A stretch of DNA of 35,577 nt from a virus. Where the stretch lies: IMG/VR virus record IMGVR_UViG_3300034106_002642, positions 1 through 35,577 of that record. The stretch is one strand, 5' to 3'. How positions within the stretch are numbered: the first letter of the stretch is position 1; each line of letters begins with the position of its first letter. This document shows, piece after piece, positions 8,663-13,955 of the stretch. Both the position numbers and the translations under genes were made by a program. Below the pieces are notes generated by a model. The model saw nothing but the letters and a program-made list of their open reading frames with translations. It was not told the origin of the DNA and did no database searches.

Positions 8663-8738
8663 CCCCCTAAAGATTTTTAACCAAATACCGAAAATTACTG
8701 TAGACAGTGTGCATCTCATACGATAGACTGTATACAGT
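8663..8738 (+). promoter_or_regulatory. Early promoter region with two CTGTANACAG operators
   Basis: Two palindromes, ACTGTAGACAGT (8697-8708) and ACTGTATACAGT (8727-8738, perfect 12-bp dyad), are 30 bases apart and about 35 bases upstream of the first early gene. The preceding segment (CCCCCTAAAGATTTTTAACC ... ATACCGAAAATT) closely resembles the sequence before the operators at 10563-10607, indicating a duplicated promoter-operator module. The regulator encoded at 8278-8586 is the likely ligand. Confidence 0.6.
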
Positions 8739-8771
8739 GATACATAGTAATCACACTAACGAAAGGAATAT

Positions 8772-8981
8772 ATGAAACAATTTGATACACTTGAACAAAT
8801 AGCAGATTATGTCGATACGTGTGTTTGTGAAAATTTCGACATAAACAGCATTCCAGAATATTTTCCAAGTTTGCGCAATCTTGTTGCAGTCTATACTGAC
8901 GAGATTCTTTTGACTCGCAGTGAATTTGTTGAACTCGTACAGTTGTGCGACACACCCTCTATTCGCCGATTAGTTAAATAA
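8772..8981 (+). CDS. Small acidic early protein (69 aa)
   Basis: First gene of the plus-strand early region. A 69-aa, acidic protein (about twice as many Asp/Glu as Lys/Arg), probably helical, with no recognisable family. The start is preceded by AAAGGAATATATG, a leader shared by the next three genes. Its first position in the early operon and its small acidic nature fit host-takeover or anti-defence proteins, but no sequence feature proves this. Confidence 0.65.
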   Translation: MKQFDTLEQIADYVDTCVCENFDINSIPEYFPSLRNLVAVYTDEILLTRSEFVELVQLCDTPSIRRLVK

Positions 8982-9001
8982 CCCCAATTAACGGAGAATA
9001 T

Positions 9002-9199
9002 ATGAGCACACTTTACATTTACAGCATTGAGACTAACGAGCACGTTGCAACTATCACGGGTAGCAGTAACGACGATTGTGAGATTGTAGCGAACGAGCGT
9101 TATGGCTCCAACGATTATGCCTGGACCTACTCACCTGCGTTCGGCTCTGCTGACGGGCTTAGATATATCGGTGACGCTGTAGAGATTAAAGCTAACTAA
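9002..9199 (+). CDS. Small acidic early protein (65 aa)
   Basis: A 65-aa protein beginning MSTLYIYSIETNEHVATITG and containing ANERYGSNDYAWTYSPAFG. This resembles a type of small phage early protein in which a short beta hairpin leads into a YGSNDYxWTYxP segment, of unknown function. It is strongly acidic. The start has GGAGA 6 bases upstream within the shared ATATATG leader. Likely expressed with its neighbours under the 8.70-kb operators. Confidence 0.65.
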   Translation: MSTLYIYSIETNEHVATITGSSNDDCEIVANERYGSNDYAWTYSPAFGSADGLRYIGDAVEIKAN

Positions 9200-9213
9200 T
9201 CAACGGAGGATAT

Positions 9214-9462
9214 ATGAGCAACAACATTAGACACGCAGAGCATTGTGACGCAGAGGATAGAACGGTTCTAGTGCGTCAGAGTCAGGATAGCGAAACTTGG
9301 CATTGGGCTCACATTAGTAACGGTGACGTACACGGTAGTACTACGTCTGACTACGTTACGTTTGATAGTGCGACCTCTGCAGTAATGGCGGCAAAGCGTC
9401 ACGGTTATACGGTTACGTTTGATTACACTGACAATGAATTACTTGCACTATTATCTGAGTAA
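9214..9462 (+). CDS. Small acidic early protein (82 aa)
   Basis: An 82-aa protein with DRTVLVRQSQDSETWHWAHI near residue 15, a Ser/Thr/Asp-rich middle, and a C-terminal AVMAAKRHGYTVTFDY segment. No family is recognised. The start has GGAGG 5-6 bases upstream in the repeated leader (GGAGGATATATGAGC). It forms part of the early small-protein series. Confidence 0.65.
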   Translation: MSNNIRHAEHCDAEDRTVLVRQSQDSETWHWAHISNGDVHGSTTSDYVTFDSATSAVMAAKRHGYTVTFDYTDNELLALLSE

Positions 9463-9496
9463 TAACAGAAGGAATATTAGTAACGAGGTAGGATAT

Positions 9497-9709
9497 ATGA
9501 GCAAGAAACTAAAAAGTTTTCCTGTTGGTGTCGTATCTGCTCCAACGGTAGTTATGGACGAAGACGGAGAGTATCGAATTGGTAAAGTAGCAGTAAATGA
9601 GAATAACGATCTTTGCGTGAGGTACTATTTGCCGATAAACAGAACAGAACGGAAGCACATTAAGGCCTGCAAAAATGACTCTACGCCTCAAATAGTTGTT
9701 TACGAATAA
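9497..9709 (+). CDS. Small early protein (70 aa)
   Basis: The start at ATG 9497 (MSKKLKSFPVG) is chosen over an earlier in-frame ATG because of the leader GAGGTAGGATATATGAGC, which matches those of the preceding genes. The 70-aa product is predicted beta-rich, with VVMDEDGEYRIGKVAVNENNDLCVRYYLPI, and more basic than its neighbours. Function unknown. It is the last gene before a convergent hairpin region and the oppositely directed initiator gene. Confidence 0.65.
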   Translation: MSKKLKSFPVGVVSAPTVVMDEDGEYRIGKVAVNENNDLCVRYYLPINRTERKHIKACKNDSTPQIVVYE

Positions 9710-9718
9710 CCCTCTACA

Positions 9719-9795
9719 AGCCCCTAGGTTGCATTATCCTTCGTAGCCTAGGGGTAACCCTACCCCGCAGCATTATCTTTCAACCTTGGGGCTGC
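9719..9795. terminator. Tandem hairpins with a shared loop between convergent genes
   Basis: Two adjacent inverted-repeat elements carry nearly the same central sequence, GCATTATCCTTC (9731-9742) and GCATTATCTTTC (9770-9781). The first has perfect 8-bp arms, CCCCTAGG (9721-9728) and CCTAGGGG (9747-9754); the second has CCCC/GGGG or GCAGC/GCTGC arms. They sit between the ends of 9497-9709 (+) and 9813-10439 (-). A bidirectional terminator is the simplest reading, but the lack of U-tracts and the conserved loops leave room for a protein-binding RNA element. Confidence 0.45.
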
Positions 9796-9812
9796 TAGGC
9801 CGTTTAGCGGGC

Positions 9813-10439
9813 TTACTCAGGTATATCGTCATGGCTCCAACGCCTTTCTTGGTATATTGATTTGTTTTTCCGCAAAATTGTTCGAGTCTCAGCATCCCAT
9901 TTTTCCCAATGGGTACCCTTATCCTCCCAACCCTCAGACTCCGCTCTCAGTTGCGCTAATCGTGCTTCATGCTTTTCTTCATCTTCTTTTTTCATAGCAT
10001 CCTCATCTTGAACAGCATTTAAATTTACATGATCACTTAGTAATTCATTCTTAGTAATATCTTTATTAGTAATCTCTTTATTAGTAGTGAGTACGTCGTA
10101 CCCCCTCATCTGAGTATTTCTTACCCCCTCAGGGGGTATATTATGCCCCCTCTGGGAGTATTTCGTACCCCCTTTGCTGGTAAGTGAAATAACCCTTTTT
10201 CGACCATTATGTGAAACGGTCAAATAACCTGCATCGGCTAGTTTCTTGATTAGGTTTTGAATAGTCTTTTCAGAAAATCCGGTTTCTTCTGAAATATGTT
10301 TTCGTGACGCAAAACAAGGGAGATTCTTTGCTTCCCATTCTGCAACGTAAGCAAGAAGGATGGCTTCGTATGGGCCTAGTGTTCTTACTAAATGCTTCTT
10401 TGTGTTGAAAAAAGAGGTTTCTTGAGGTATTTTAGCCAT
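9813..10439 (-). CDS. Replication initiator-like protein, lambda O-type architecture
   Basis: A 208-aa protein. Residues about 20-90 form a winged helix-turn-helix (HTH_36-like): LGPYEAILLAYVAEWE, then SRKHISEETGFSEKTIQNLIKKLADAGYLTVSHNGR. A low-complexity linker (about 85-135) follows, then an acidic/basic helical stretch and a Trp-rich C-terminus (GWEDKGTHWEKWDAETR). The linker DNA contains iterons and AT-rich repeats, as in the lambda O gene. It is the only minus-strand gene in the early region, with its own upstream region. I infer that it binds the iterons in its own gene and recruits host replication proteins, as no phage helicase or polymerase is visible. A purely regulatory DNA-binding role is the alternative. 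Confidence 0.65.
   Translation of the reverse strand: MAKIPQETSFFNTKKHLVRTLGPYEAILLAYVAEWEAKNLPCFASRKHISEETGFSEKTIQNLIKKLADAGYLTVSHNGRKRVISLTSKGGTKYSQRGHNIPPEGVRNTQMRGYDVLTTNKEITNKDITKNELLSDHVNLNAVQDEDAMKKEDEEKHEARLAQLRAESEGWEDKGTHWEKWDAETRTILRKNKSIYQERRWSHDDIPE
10037..10087. repeat. Four AT-rich TTAGTAA repeats, candidate DNA-unwinding element
   Basis: TTAGTAA occurs at 10037, 10051 and 10066 and TTAGTAG at 10081, with 14, 15 and 15-base spacing, in an AT-rich block next to the iterons. On the minus strand they encode the TNKEITNKDITK part of the initiator. Position and composition match the AT-rich 13-mer-type unwinding elements of iteron origins. Confidence 0.6.
10098..10186. repeat. Four 22-bp palindromic iterons, candidate replication origin
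   Basis: Four tandem units start at 10098, 10121, 10143 and 10165 (spacing 23, 22, 22). Each has a RTACCCCCT-like left arm and units A and C share GAGTATTTC on the right. Unit B contains the perfect palindrome TACCCCCTCAGGGGGTA. The 22-base period is not a multiple of three, so the repetition is not explained by protein repeats and must be kept for a DNA-level function. With the adjacent AT-rich repeats inside an initiator-like gene, this is most likely the phage origin. Confidence 0.68.
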
Positions 10440-10452
10440 AGTATTTCCATTT

Positions 10453-10492
10453 AAAACGCCCTATTACTTTGACCGGTATGGGGCGTTTTTTT
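10453..10492 (+). terminator. Intrinsic terminator-like hairpin
   Basis: AAAACGCCC (10453-10461) pairs with GGGCGTTTT (10481-10489), followed by a T-run to 10492; the loop is 19 bases. On the plus strand it could stop transcripts coming from the first early operon before the next promoter. On the minus strand the same fold lies in the leader of the initiator gene and might attenuate it. Confidence 0.5.
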
Positions 10493-10526
10493 ATTGTTTC
10501 AGCCAGTTATAGCTTTCTGGCAAAAT

Positions 10527-10608
10527 TCCCTCAAGAAATTTTTATAATATCCGAAACTAATGCTGTACACAGCACATCGTATTGTGTAGGATTGATGCTG
10601 TAAACAGT
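10527..10608 (+). promoter_or_regulatory. Second early promoter region with two CTGTANACAG operators
   Basis: GCTGTACACAGC (10562-10573) and CTGTAAACAG (10598-10607) lie 35 bases apart, just before the RBS AAGGAG (10615-10620). A TATAAT (10543-10548) precedes the first. The segment CCCTCAAGAAATTTTTATAA ... ATCCGAAACTAA resembles that before the 8.70-kb operators. One or both operators would overlap the transcription start, so binding should repress. Confidence 0.6.
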
Positions 10609-10624
10609 GCTTATAAGGAGCGTT

Positions 10625-10948
10625 ATGAAATTGATACTTGCAACATTAGCTATTGTGCCGTGCGTAGCATTCGCACAGACAGAATTAACCGATCTCGATT
10701 GGGCTATCGCTAGGGGTACGTTTTATCGAGACAGCAATGTAACAGCATCCCCTGGATTGCCGATCCAGCCCGTATTACCCGTACCGCAAGATAACGGACC
10801 ATGGGGTACCGGGTATAGCATCGTGACTACTACTCGACCTCAGCGCAGTATTTACGACCAAGACGTAACGGGCTCTGAGACTGTACAGCGTGTAGTACCT
10901 AATGACGGGCTAGGACAACCCATGCGCGGGCTGGATCTAGGTTGGTAA
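10625..10948 (+). CDS. Secreted small protein (107 aa, signal peptide)
   Basis: The ATG at 10625 has AAGGAG 4 bases upstream; an earlier in-frame ATG lacks a good site. The N-terminus is a clear Sec signal peptide: MKLILATLAIVPCVAFA with likely cleavage before QTEL. The mature part (about 90 aa) is Pro- and Gly-rich and aromatic at its end (RGLDLGW), with no recognised family. It begins a four-gene unit whose products are all exported or membrane-bound. Function unknown. Confidence 0.7.
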   Translation: MKLILATLAIVPCVAFAQTELTDLDWAIARGTFYRDSNVTASPGLPIQPVLPVPQDNGPWGTGYSIVTTTRPQRSIYDQDVTGSETVQRVVPNDGLGQPMRGLDLGW

Positions 10949-10983
10949 AGCACAGTGGGCTTGATGACAAGTCCACGATGCTT
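10948..10983 (+). other. Strong intercistronic stem-loop
   Basis: Outer arms AAGCA (10948-10952) and TGCTT (10979-10983) enclose GTGGGCTTG (10955-10963) and CAAGTCCAC (10968-10976) with an ATGA loop; one G-U pair and a 2x2 internal loop. There is no T-run, so it is more likely an mRNA-stability or processing element between the secreted protein and the lipoprotein gene than a terminator. Confidence 0.5.
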
Positions 10984-11017
10984 CACCAGTAACGGTAAGC
11001 TAACTAAGGAGATAAAA

Positions 11018-11197
11018 ATGAAGAAAATACTTGCAATTCTATTGCTTTGCTGCACTGGTTGTACAGGCATTGAGGCTGGGGGTAAGCTGTGGATAACTCG
11101 CGTCGATGAGCGCCAGGAATCACAGAAAACACATAACGTGCCCTTGAAGTGTTACCTGTGGTCGAATTGTCAGTCTACCGACATTCAAGGGAGCTAA
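11018..11197 (+). CDS. Small lipoprotein-like protein (59 aa)
   Basis: The start ATG 11018 is preceded by AAGGAG about 6 bases upstream. The product begins MKKILAILLLCCTGCTG, a short positively charged N-region, Leu-rich core and Cys cluster in which C15 (CTGC) is the likely lipid-modified residue, though the -3 position is not the canonical Leu. The mature part is about 45 aa and has two more cysteines (KCYLWSNC). It might act as a small outer-membrane lipoprotein, possibly o-spanin-like. The adjacent transglycosylase supports a role at the envelope. Confidence 0.6.
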   Translation: MKKILAILLLCCTGCTGIEAGGKLWITRVDERQESQKTHNVPLKCYLWSNCQSTDIQGS

Positions 11198-11200
11198 GCC

Positions 11201-11365
11201 ATGATCGATAACATCAAACAACTATTGTTTACCCCAACTGGAATCATCGTTACGTTGCTTCACGTTGCGTTTTTTGTCGGCTTTGTGACCTGCACTATAG
11301 GGTTTAAAATCTATGTGCTTGGCGAAGACCCAGCAGCTATTACAGCGCCGGTAAAGCATAAATGA
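11201..11365 (+). CDS. Small single-pass membrane protein (54 aa)
   Basis: An ATG 3 bases after the preceding stop opens a 54-codon frame: MIDNIKQLLFTPTGIIVTLL, then HVAFFVGFVTCTIGFKIYVL, a hydrophobic segment at about residues 13-40, and a short charged tail. Its TGA overlaps the ATG of the transglycosylase gene (ATGA at 11362-11365), strong support for a real coupled gene. It could be a holin-like or anchor protein for the enzyme next door, but no family is recognised. Confidence 0.6.
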   Translation: MIDNIKQLLFTPTGIIVTLLHVAFFVGFVTCTIGFKIYVLGEDPAAITAPVKHK

Positions 11366-11835
11366 CGCAAGGTTGGATCGTAGCTTGCCTGGTTGCGCTT
11401 GCCTGGTACGTCTCAGTCCCCGAAACCGTGGTCTACCACGGGAGTAGGGTAGCTAGGCGACCAGTCGAGCCAACTAGGACTGTACTAGAGGCTGAGATAG
11501 ATAGGGCCGCCGATGCCTACGGGCTAAGGCGTGCCGTTCTAAGGGCTTTAGTGCGCGTGGAGAGCGCTTTTAATCCTAAAGCAGTGTCATCAGTAGGGGC
11601 GCGTGGTGTGGCTCAAATTATGCCGTTTAACGCGGCTAGGTGCGGTTTGCCGGATGCGGGTAAATTGTGGGACGCAACCTATAACGTAAGATGTGGAGCG
11701 CAAATACTACGCGAAGAGCTAGATCAGCACGGCGATCTACACAAAGCTTTAACCGTCTACAACTGCGGTAAGGTTAAATGCGCTGAAGGACAGCGATACG
11801 CTGCAAAAGTAATATCTCTGTCAAAACTGTATTAA
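11362..11835 (+). CDS. Membrane-anchored lytic transglycosylase (SLT family)
   Basis: A 157-aa protein. Residues about 4-20 form an N-terminal hydrophobic segment (signal anchor or uncleaved signal). The SLT/goose-lysozyme-like domain spans about 45-155: catalytic Glu67 in VRVESAFNP, GVAQIMP at 82-88, and VYNCG at about 132-136 in place of the usual AYNAG. It cleaves the glycan strand of peptidoglycan. Four cysteines in the domain (C94, C111, C135, C140) may form disulfides in the periplasm. It ends the exported operon. It may be an endolysin or a wall-remodelling enzyme; early expression is unusual for an endolysin. Confidence 0.85.
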   Translation: MTQGWIVACLVALAWYVSVPETVVYHGSRVARRPVEPTRTVLEAEIDRAADAYGLRRAVLRALVRVESAFNPKAVSSVGARGVAQIMPFNAARCGLPDAGKLWDATYNVRCGAQILREELDQHGDLHKALTVYNCGKVKCAEGQRYAAKVISLSKLY

Positions 11836-11836
11836 A

Positions 11837-11870
11837 CTGTAGACACGTACACAGTAGTAATGTATACAGT
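11837..11870 (+). promoter_or_regulatory. Third operator cluster (CTGTANACAG-like)
   Basis: CTGTAGACAC (11837-11846), a half-site in GTACACAGT (11847-11855), and ATGTATACAG (11860-11869) each miss the CTGTANACAG pattern by one or a few bases. They lie between the transglycosylase stop and the RBS of the recombination operon (AAGGA at 11890). The same regulator probably acts here with lower affinity. Confidence 0.5.
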
Positions 11871-11902
11871 CTGCAGTTATTAACTAACTAAGGAACAAAA
11901 TC

Positions 11903-12145
11903 ATGCAAATACTAGAAATAGATTTACCAGTCTACAAAGTCGAGCATAGAGGCGTCACTTTTTACGTGCGAACAAGTCATAGCGGCGACGGTAGAGTCAT
12001 ACTTGACGTAGCAGACACAGGCGACACGCTAATTAGAACGTGGGCCGAGCTAATCGACGCAGTAAGACAGGATTCGGAATCGCTCTACGACGCATTAGAC
12101 GAGGCAATCTATAACGCAACACCGGAGATTTACGATCATGAATAA
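11903..12145 (+). CDS. Small acidic protein upstream of Bet (80 aa)
   Basis: An 80-aa acidic protein with a beta-rich first half (LPVYKVEHRGVTFYVRTSHS, VILDVADTGDTLI) and a helical second half (TWAELIDAVRQDSESLYDALDEAIYN). AAGGA lies 8 bases before the ATG. It overlaps the next gene by 8 bases. No family recognised; the coupling suggests a function with recombination or DNA metabolism. Confidence 0.65.
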   Translation: MQILEIDLPVYKVEHRGVTFYVRTSHSGDGRVILDVADTGDTLIRTWAELIDAVRQDSESLYDALDEAIYNATPEIYDHE

Positions 12146-12965
12146 TCAATTAACAACAACAAACAATATGGAGATGCTTACAGCTCTCCGCAATACAGTA
12201 GCGCCAGGGCTTACTGAGCCTGAGTTCATGCTGTTTGCTGAGATGTGCAGGGCTACAGGACTAAACCCGGCTACGAAGGAAATTTGGGCTATTAAAGCCG
12301 GTGGCAGATTACAGCTAATGACCGGCATCAACGGCTTCCTAAAGATAGCCAATAGTCACCCTCAATTTGATGGCATGGAAGTCGAATTTGAGCGCGACGA
12401 CAAAGGCAATTTAATTGCTGCAACGGTTAAGGTCTACCGCAAGGATAGGCGCTTCCCAAGCATCGCCACAGCTTATATGGCTGAGTACGGCAAAAAAACC
12501 CCTGTATGGGCTCAGATGCCCAGTATAATGCTTTCGAAGTGTGCAAAAAGTTTGGCGATAAGAGAAGCGTTCATTCAGGAGCTAGGCGGTCTTTATACTG
12601 CTGAAGAAATGCCAGCAAGTTTTGCACAGCCGATCCCTCAAGCTGCGTTAGGCATGGAACCTGTTGTTAGTACAAAAACAGGCGAACTGATGGGCTACGC
12701 AAAAGAAGGTGTTTTTATAGAGGGAATAGAGCCCGTTAAAGCGCCTGAAAAGCTGGCTACTAGGCGAATCCCGACTTTTTACGACATTTCAAAACTGGAA
12801 GGGAAAGCAAAAGAAAAAGCGGCTGCTTATCTTAGGGATTGCGAAGCAAAACATATCATAAACGACGTATACAGAGCACCGATACGGCTAGAAAAATTAA
12901 CACAGTGTATCACGGAGGATTACACCGATGCAGATCAAGACAAAACGATTATGGTTGCAGAATAG
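12138..12965 (+). CDS. bet: Bet/RecT-type single-strand annealing protein
   Basis: A 275-aa protein with the RecT/Redbeta family core: PGLTEPEFMLFAEMCRATGLNPATKEIW, then GGRLQLMTGINGFLKIAN, FDGMEVEF, and WAQMPSIMLSKCAKSLAIREAF followed by GLYTAEEM. It anneals complementary single strands during recombination and replication-coupled concatemer formation. The C-terminal 90 residues are less conserved. The usual exonuclease partner is not obvious; a possible nuclease at 16789 and a Hjc-like resolvase at 17295 lie in the same direction. The start has CGGAGA 9 bases upstream. Confidence 0.88.
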   Translation: MNNQLTTTNNMEMLTALRNTVAPGLTEPEFMLFAEMCRATGLNPATKEIWAIKAGGRLQLMTGINGFLKIANSHPQFDGMEVEFERDDKGNLIAATVKVYRKDRRFPSIATAYMAEYGKKTPVWAQMPSIMLSKCAKSLAIREAFIQELGGLYTAEEMPASFAQPIPQAALGMEPVVSTKTGELMGYAKEGVFIEGIEPVKAPEKLATRRIPTFYDISKLEGKAKEKAAAYLRDCEAKHIINDVYRAPIRLEKLTQCITEDYTDADQDKTIMVAE

Positions 12966-12982
12966 AGCAAAGGCGTTAATCA

Positions 12983-13162
12983 ATGAAAAAGCTATGGGAA
13001 AAAGAACAAGAAAAGTGGGTCAGAGCGGGGTGGCAACGCTACACAACGTACTACCAAAAGGAGCTATTGGCATATTTGAAAAAGCGTTCGAGCGAGAGGC
13101 AAATGCATGTGATGGATTTACTAGCAGAGATACTCAATGAATATCGAAAGCAAAATAAATGA
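12983..13162 (+). CDS. Small helical basic protein (59 aa)
   Basis: The frame from ATG 12983 encodes MKKLWEKEQEKWVRAGWQRY, followed by TTYYQKELLAYLKKR and a helical end (MDLLAEILNEYRKQNK). The amphipathic, Trp/Lys/Glu-rich composition is far more protein-like than the overlapping frame at 12928-13140, which I reject. AAAGG lies about 10 bases upstream. Its end overlaps the next small gene by 26 bases. Function unknown. Confidence 0.5.
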   Translation: MKKLWEKEQEKWVRAGWQRYTTYYQKELLAYLKKRSSERQMHVMDLLAEILNEYRKQNK

Positions 13163-13304
13163 TCTTTTGGCTATTGTTAATTCGTTCGCATCGACCGAAA
13201 AACTATCCGATTTTGAGCGTGGACAGTTAGACGGATTGTTGTGGGCGATTGATGTACTAAACGAAAAAACCCCTGACTCATCGGACAATGAATCAGGGGA
13301 CTAA
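13137..13304 (+). CDS. Small acidic protein (55 aa)
   Basis: A short frame, MNIESKINDLLAIVNSFAST followed by EKLSDFERGQLDGLLWAIDVL, predicted as two helices with an acidic Ser/Asp tail. It overlaps the preceding gene out of frame. The last 12 codons double as a strong minus-strand terminator hairpin. No family recognised; the helix-turn-helix-like hairpin pattern resembles small phage regulatory proteins in general, without further evidence. Confidence 0.5.
   Translation: MNIESKINDLLAIVNSFASTEKLSDFERGQLDGLLWAIDVLNEKTPDSSDNESGD
13264..13299 (-). terminator. Minus-strand intrinsic terminator inside a plus-strand gene
   Basis: CCCCTGACTCA (13270-13280) pairs with TGAATCAGGGG (13289-13299), one mismatch, 8-base loop; six A at 13264-13269 become a U-run on the minus strand. 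Orientation is against the early operon, so it would stop antisense transcription entering from the late side. Confidence 0.6.
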
Positions 13305-13306
13305 CT

Positions 13307-13333
13307 AAGGAGGCTAATTGAATTAGCTTCCTT
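13307..13333 (+). other. Stem-loop containing a Shine-Dalgarno sequence
   Basis: AAGGAGGCTAATT (13307-13319) pairs with AATTAGCTTCCTT (13321-13333) with one mismatch, hiding an AAGGAGG. The next gene has its own AGGAGG at 13343-13348 just downstream. It may be an mRNA-processing or translation-control element, possibly guarding a second upstream ribosome site. Confidence 0.45.
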
Positions 13334-13357
13334 CAATACTACAGGAGGTAGAACAGC

Positions 13358-13666
13358 GTGGCAACAAGGATTGGAGCATTCAAGGCACACACATCACAAT
13401 TAGTGGTTTGGCAACAGCCCGAACGTATCACTTTTACGTTTCAAAAAAGCTATAAAGACAAAAGATCCGGGCAATATAAAGCTACTCAAACCATTTTCCC
13501 AGATGAGCTAGAAGCAATAGGACAGATGTTTTTGCGAGCCGCTGCTTGGGCAAGGCAGCATGATTGCGGTCCAACACTACCAAAAGGCGTTGTACAAATA
13601 GACGATGTTTTAACAACAGTGACTAAACAAATAAAGGACCGATATGAAACCAGTCAAAACGTATAA
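13358..13666 (+). CDS. Paralogue A of a tandem ssDNA-binding-like pair (102 aa)
   Basis: It starts at GTG 13358 with AGGAGG 9 bases upstream. The core ITFTFQKSYKDKRSGQYKATQ then DELEAIGQMFLRAAAWA aligns with the next gene's TYQISKRYKDKNTEEWKDSK and DLEKLVVLLQEAI. This beta-sheet-then-helix layout, with a YKDK hairpin, resembles small PC4/PUR-alpha-like single-strand binding folds found in mobile elements. This copy lacks the acidic DDIPF tail. Near Bet, a role in handling single strands is plausible but unproven. Confidence 0.65.
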   Translation: MATRIGAFKAHTSQLVVWQQPERITFTFQKSYKDKRSGQYKATQTIFPDELEAIGQMFLRAAAWARQHDCGPTLPKGVVQIDDVLTTVTKQIKDRYETSQNV

Positions 13667-13955
13667 AGATGGCGGAGTACAGATAACAATGTGGCCTGCT
13701 AACAACGGAGGTTATACTTATCAAATTAGCAAGCGCTACAAAGACAAAAATACAGAAGAATGGAAAGATTCGAAATATCTTTATAAGTCTGATTTAGAAA
13801 AGCTTGTGGTATTGTTGCAAGAAGCAATTAACAGTGAATCAGAGCGAGTAAATTACAACGCTGAACGTGTCACTAGTGGTCAACCTGCTACTACACCGCC
13901 AGCAAAATTTAAGTACGAATTAGCAGATGCAGACGTTGATGATATACCGTTTTAA
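13644..13955 (+). CDS. Paralogue B with SSB-like acidic tail DDIPF (103 aa)
   Basis: A 103-aa protein related to the preceding gene and overlapping it by 23 bases. The N-terminal two thirds carry GGVQITMWPANNGGYTYQIS, RYKDKNTEEWKDSKYLY and a helix. A Ser/Thr/Pro linker leads to ADADVDDIPF at the very C-terminus. Bacterial SSB proteins end in DDDIPF, which docks recombination and replication proteins, so this is probably a functional SSB analogue on an unrelated or divergent fold. No OB-fold signature is evident. Confidence 0.65.
   Translation: MKPVKTYKDGGVQITMWPANNGGYTYQISKRYKDKNTEEWKDSKYLYKSDLEKLVVLLQEAINSESERVNYNAERVTSGQPATTPPAKFKYELADADVDDIPF

Noticed and set aside
8697-8738. LexA/SOS boxes
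   Set aside because: The spacing CTGT-N2-ACAG is shorter than the proteobacterial LexA box CTGT-N8-ACAG, so a phage regulator is more likely. SOS control is not excluded for hosts with other LexA boxes.
10098-10186. Possible CRISPR array
   Set aside because: Units are contiguous with no spacers and no cas genes are present; iterons explain it better.
12928-13140. A 70-aa frame starting within the end of bet, with GGAGG 9 bases before its ATG
   Set aside because: Its translation has no protein-like pattern, and the overlapping frame at 12983-13162 gives a typical helical sequence and joins the next gene. I keep the latter.
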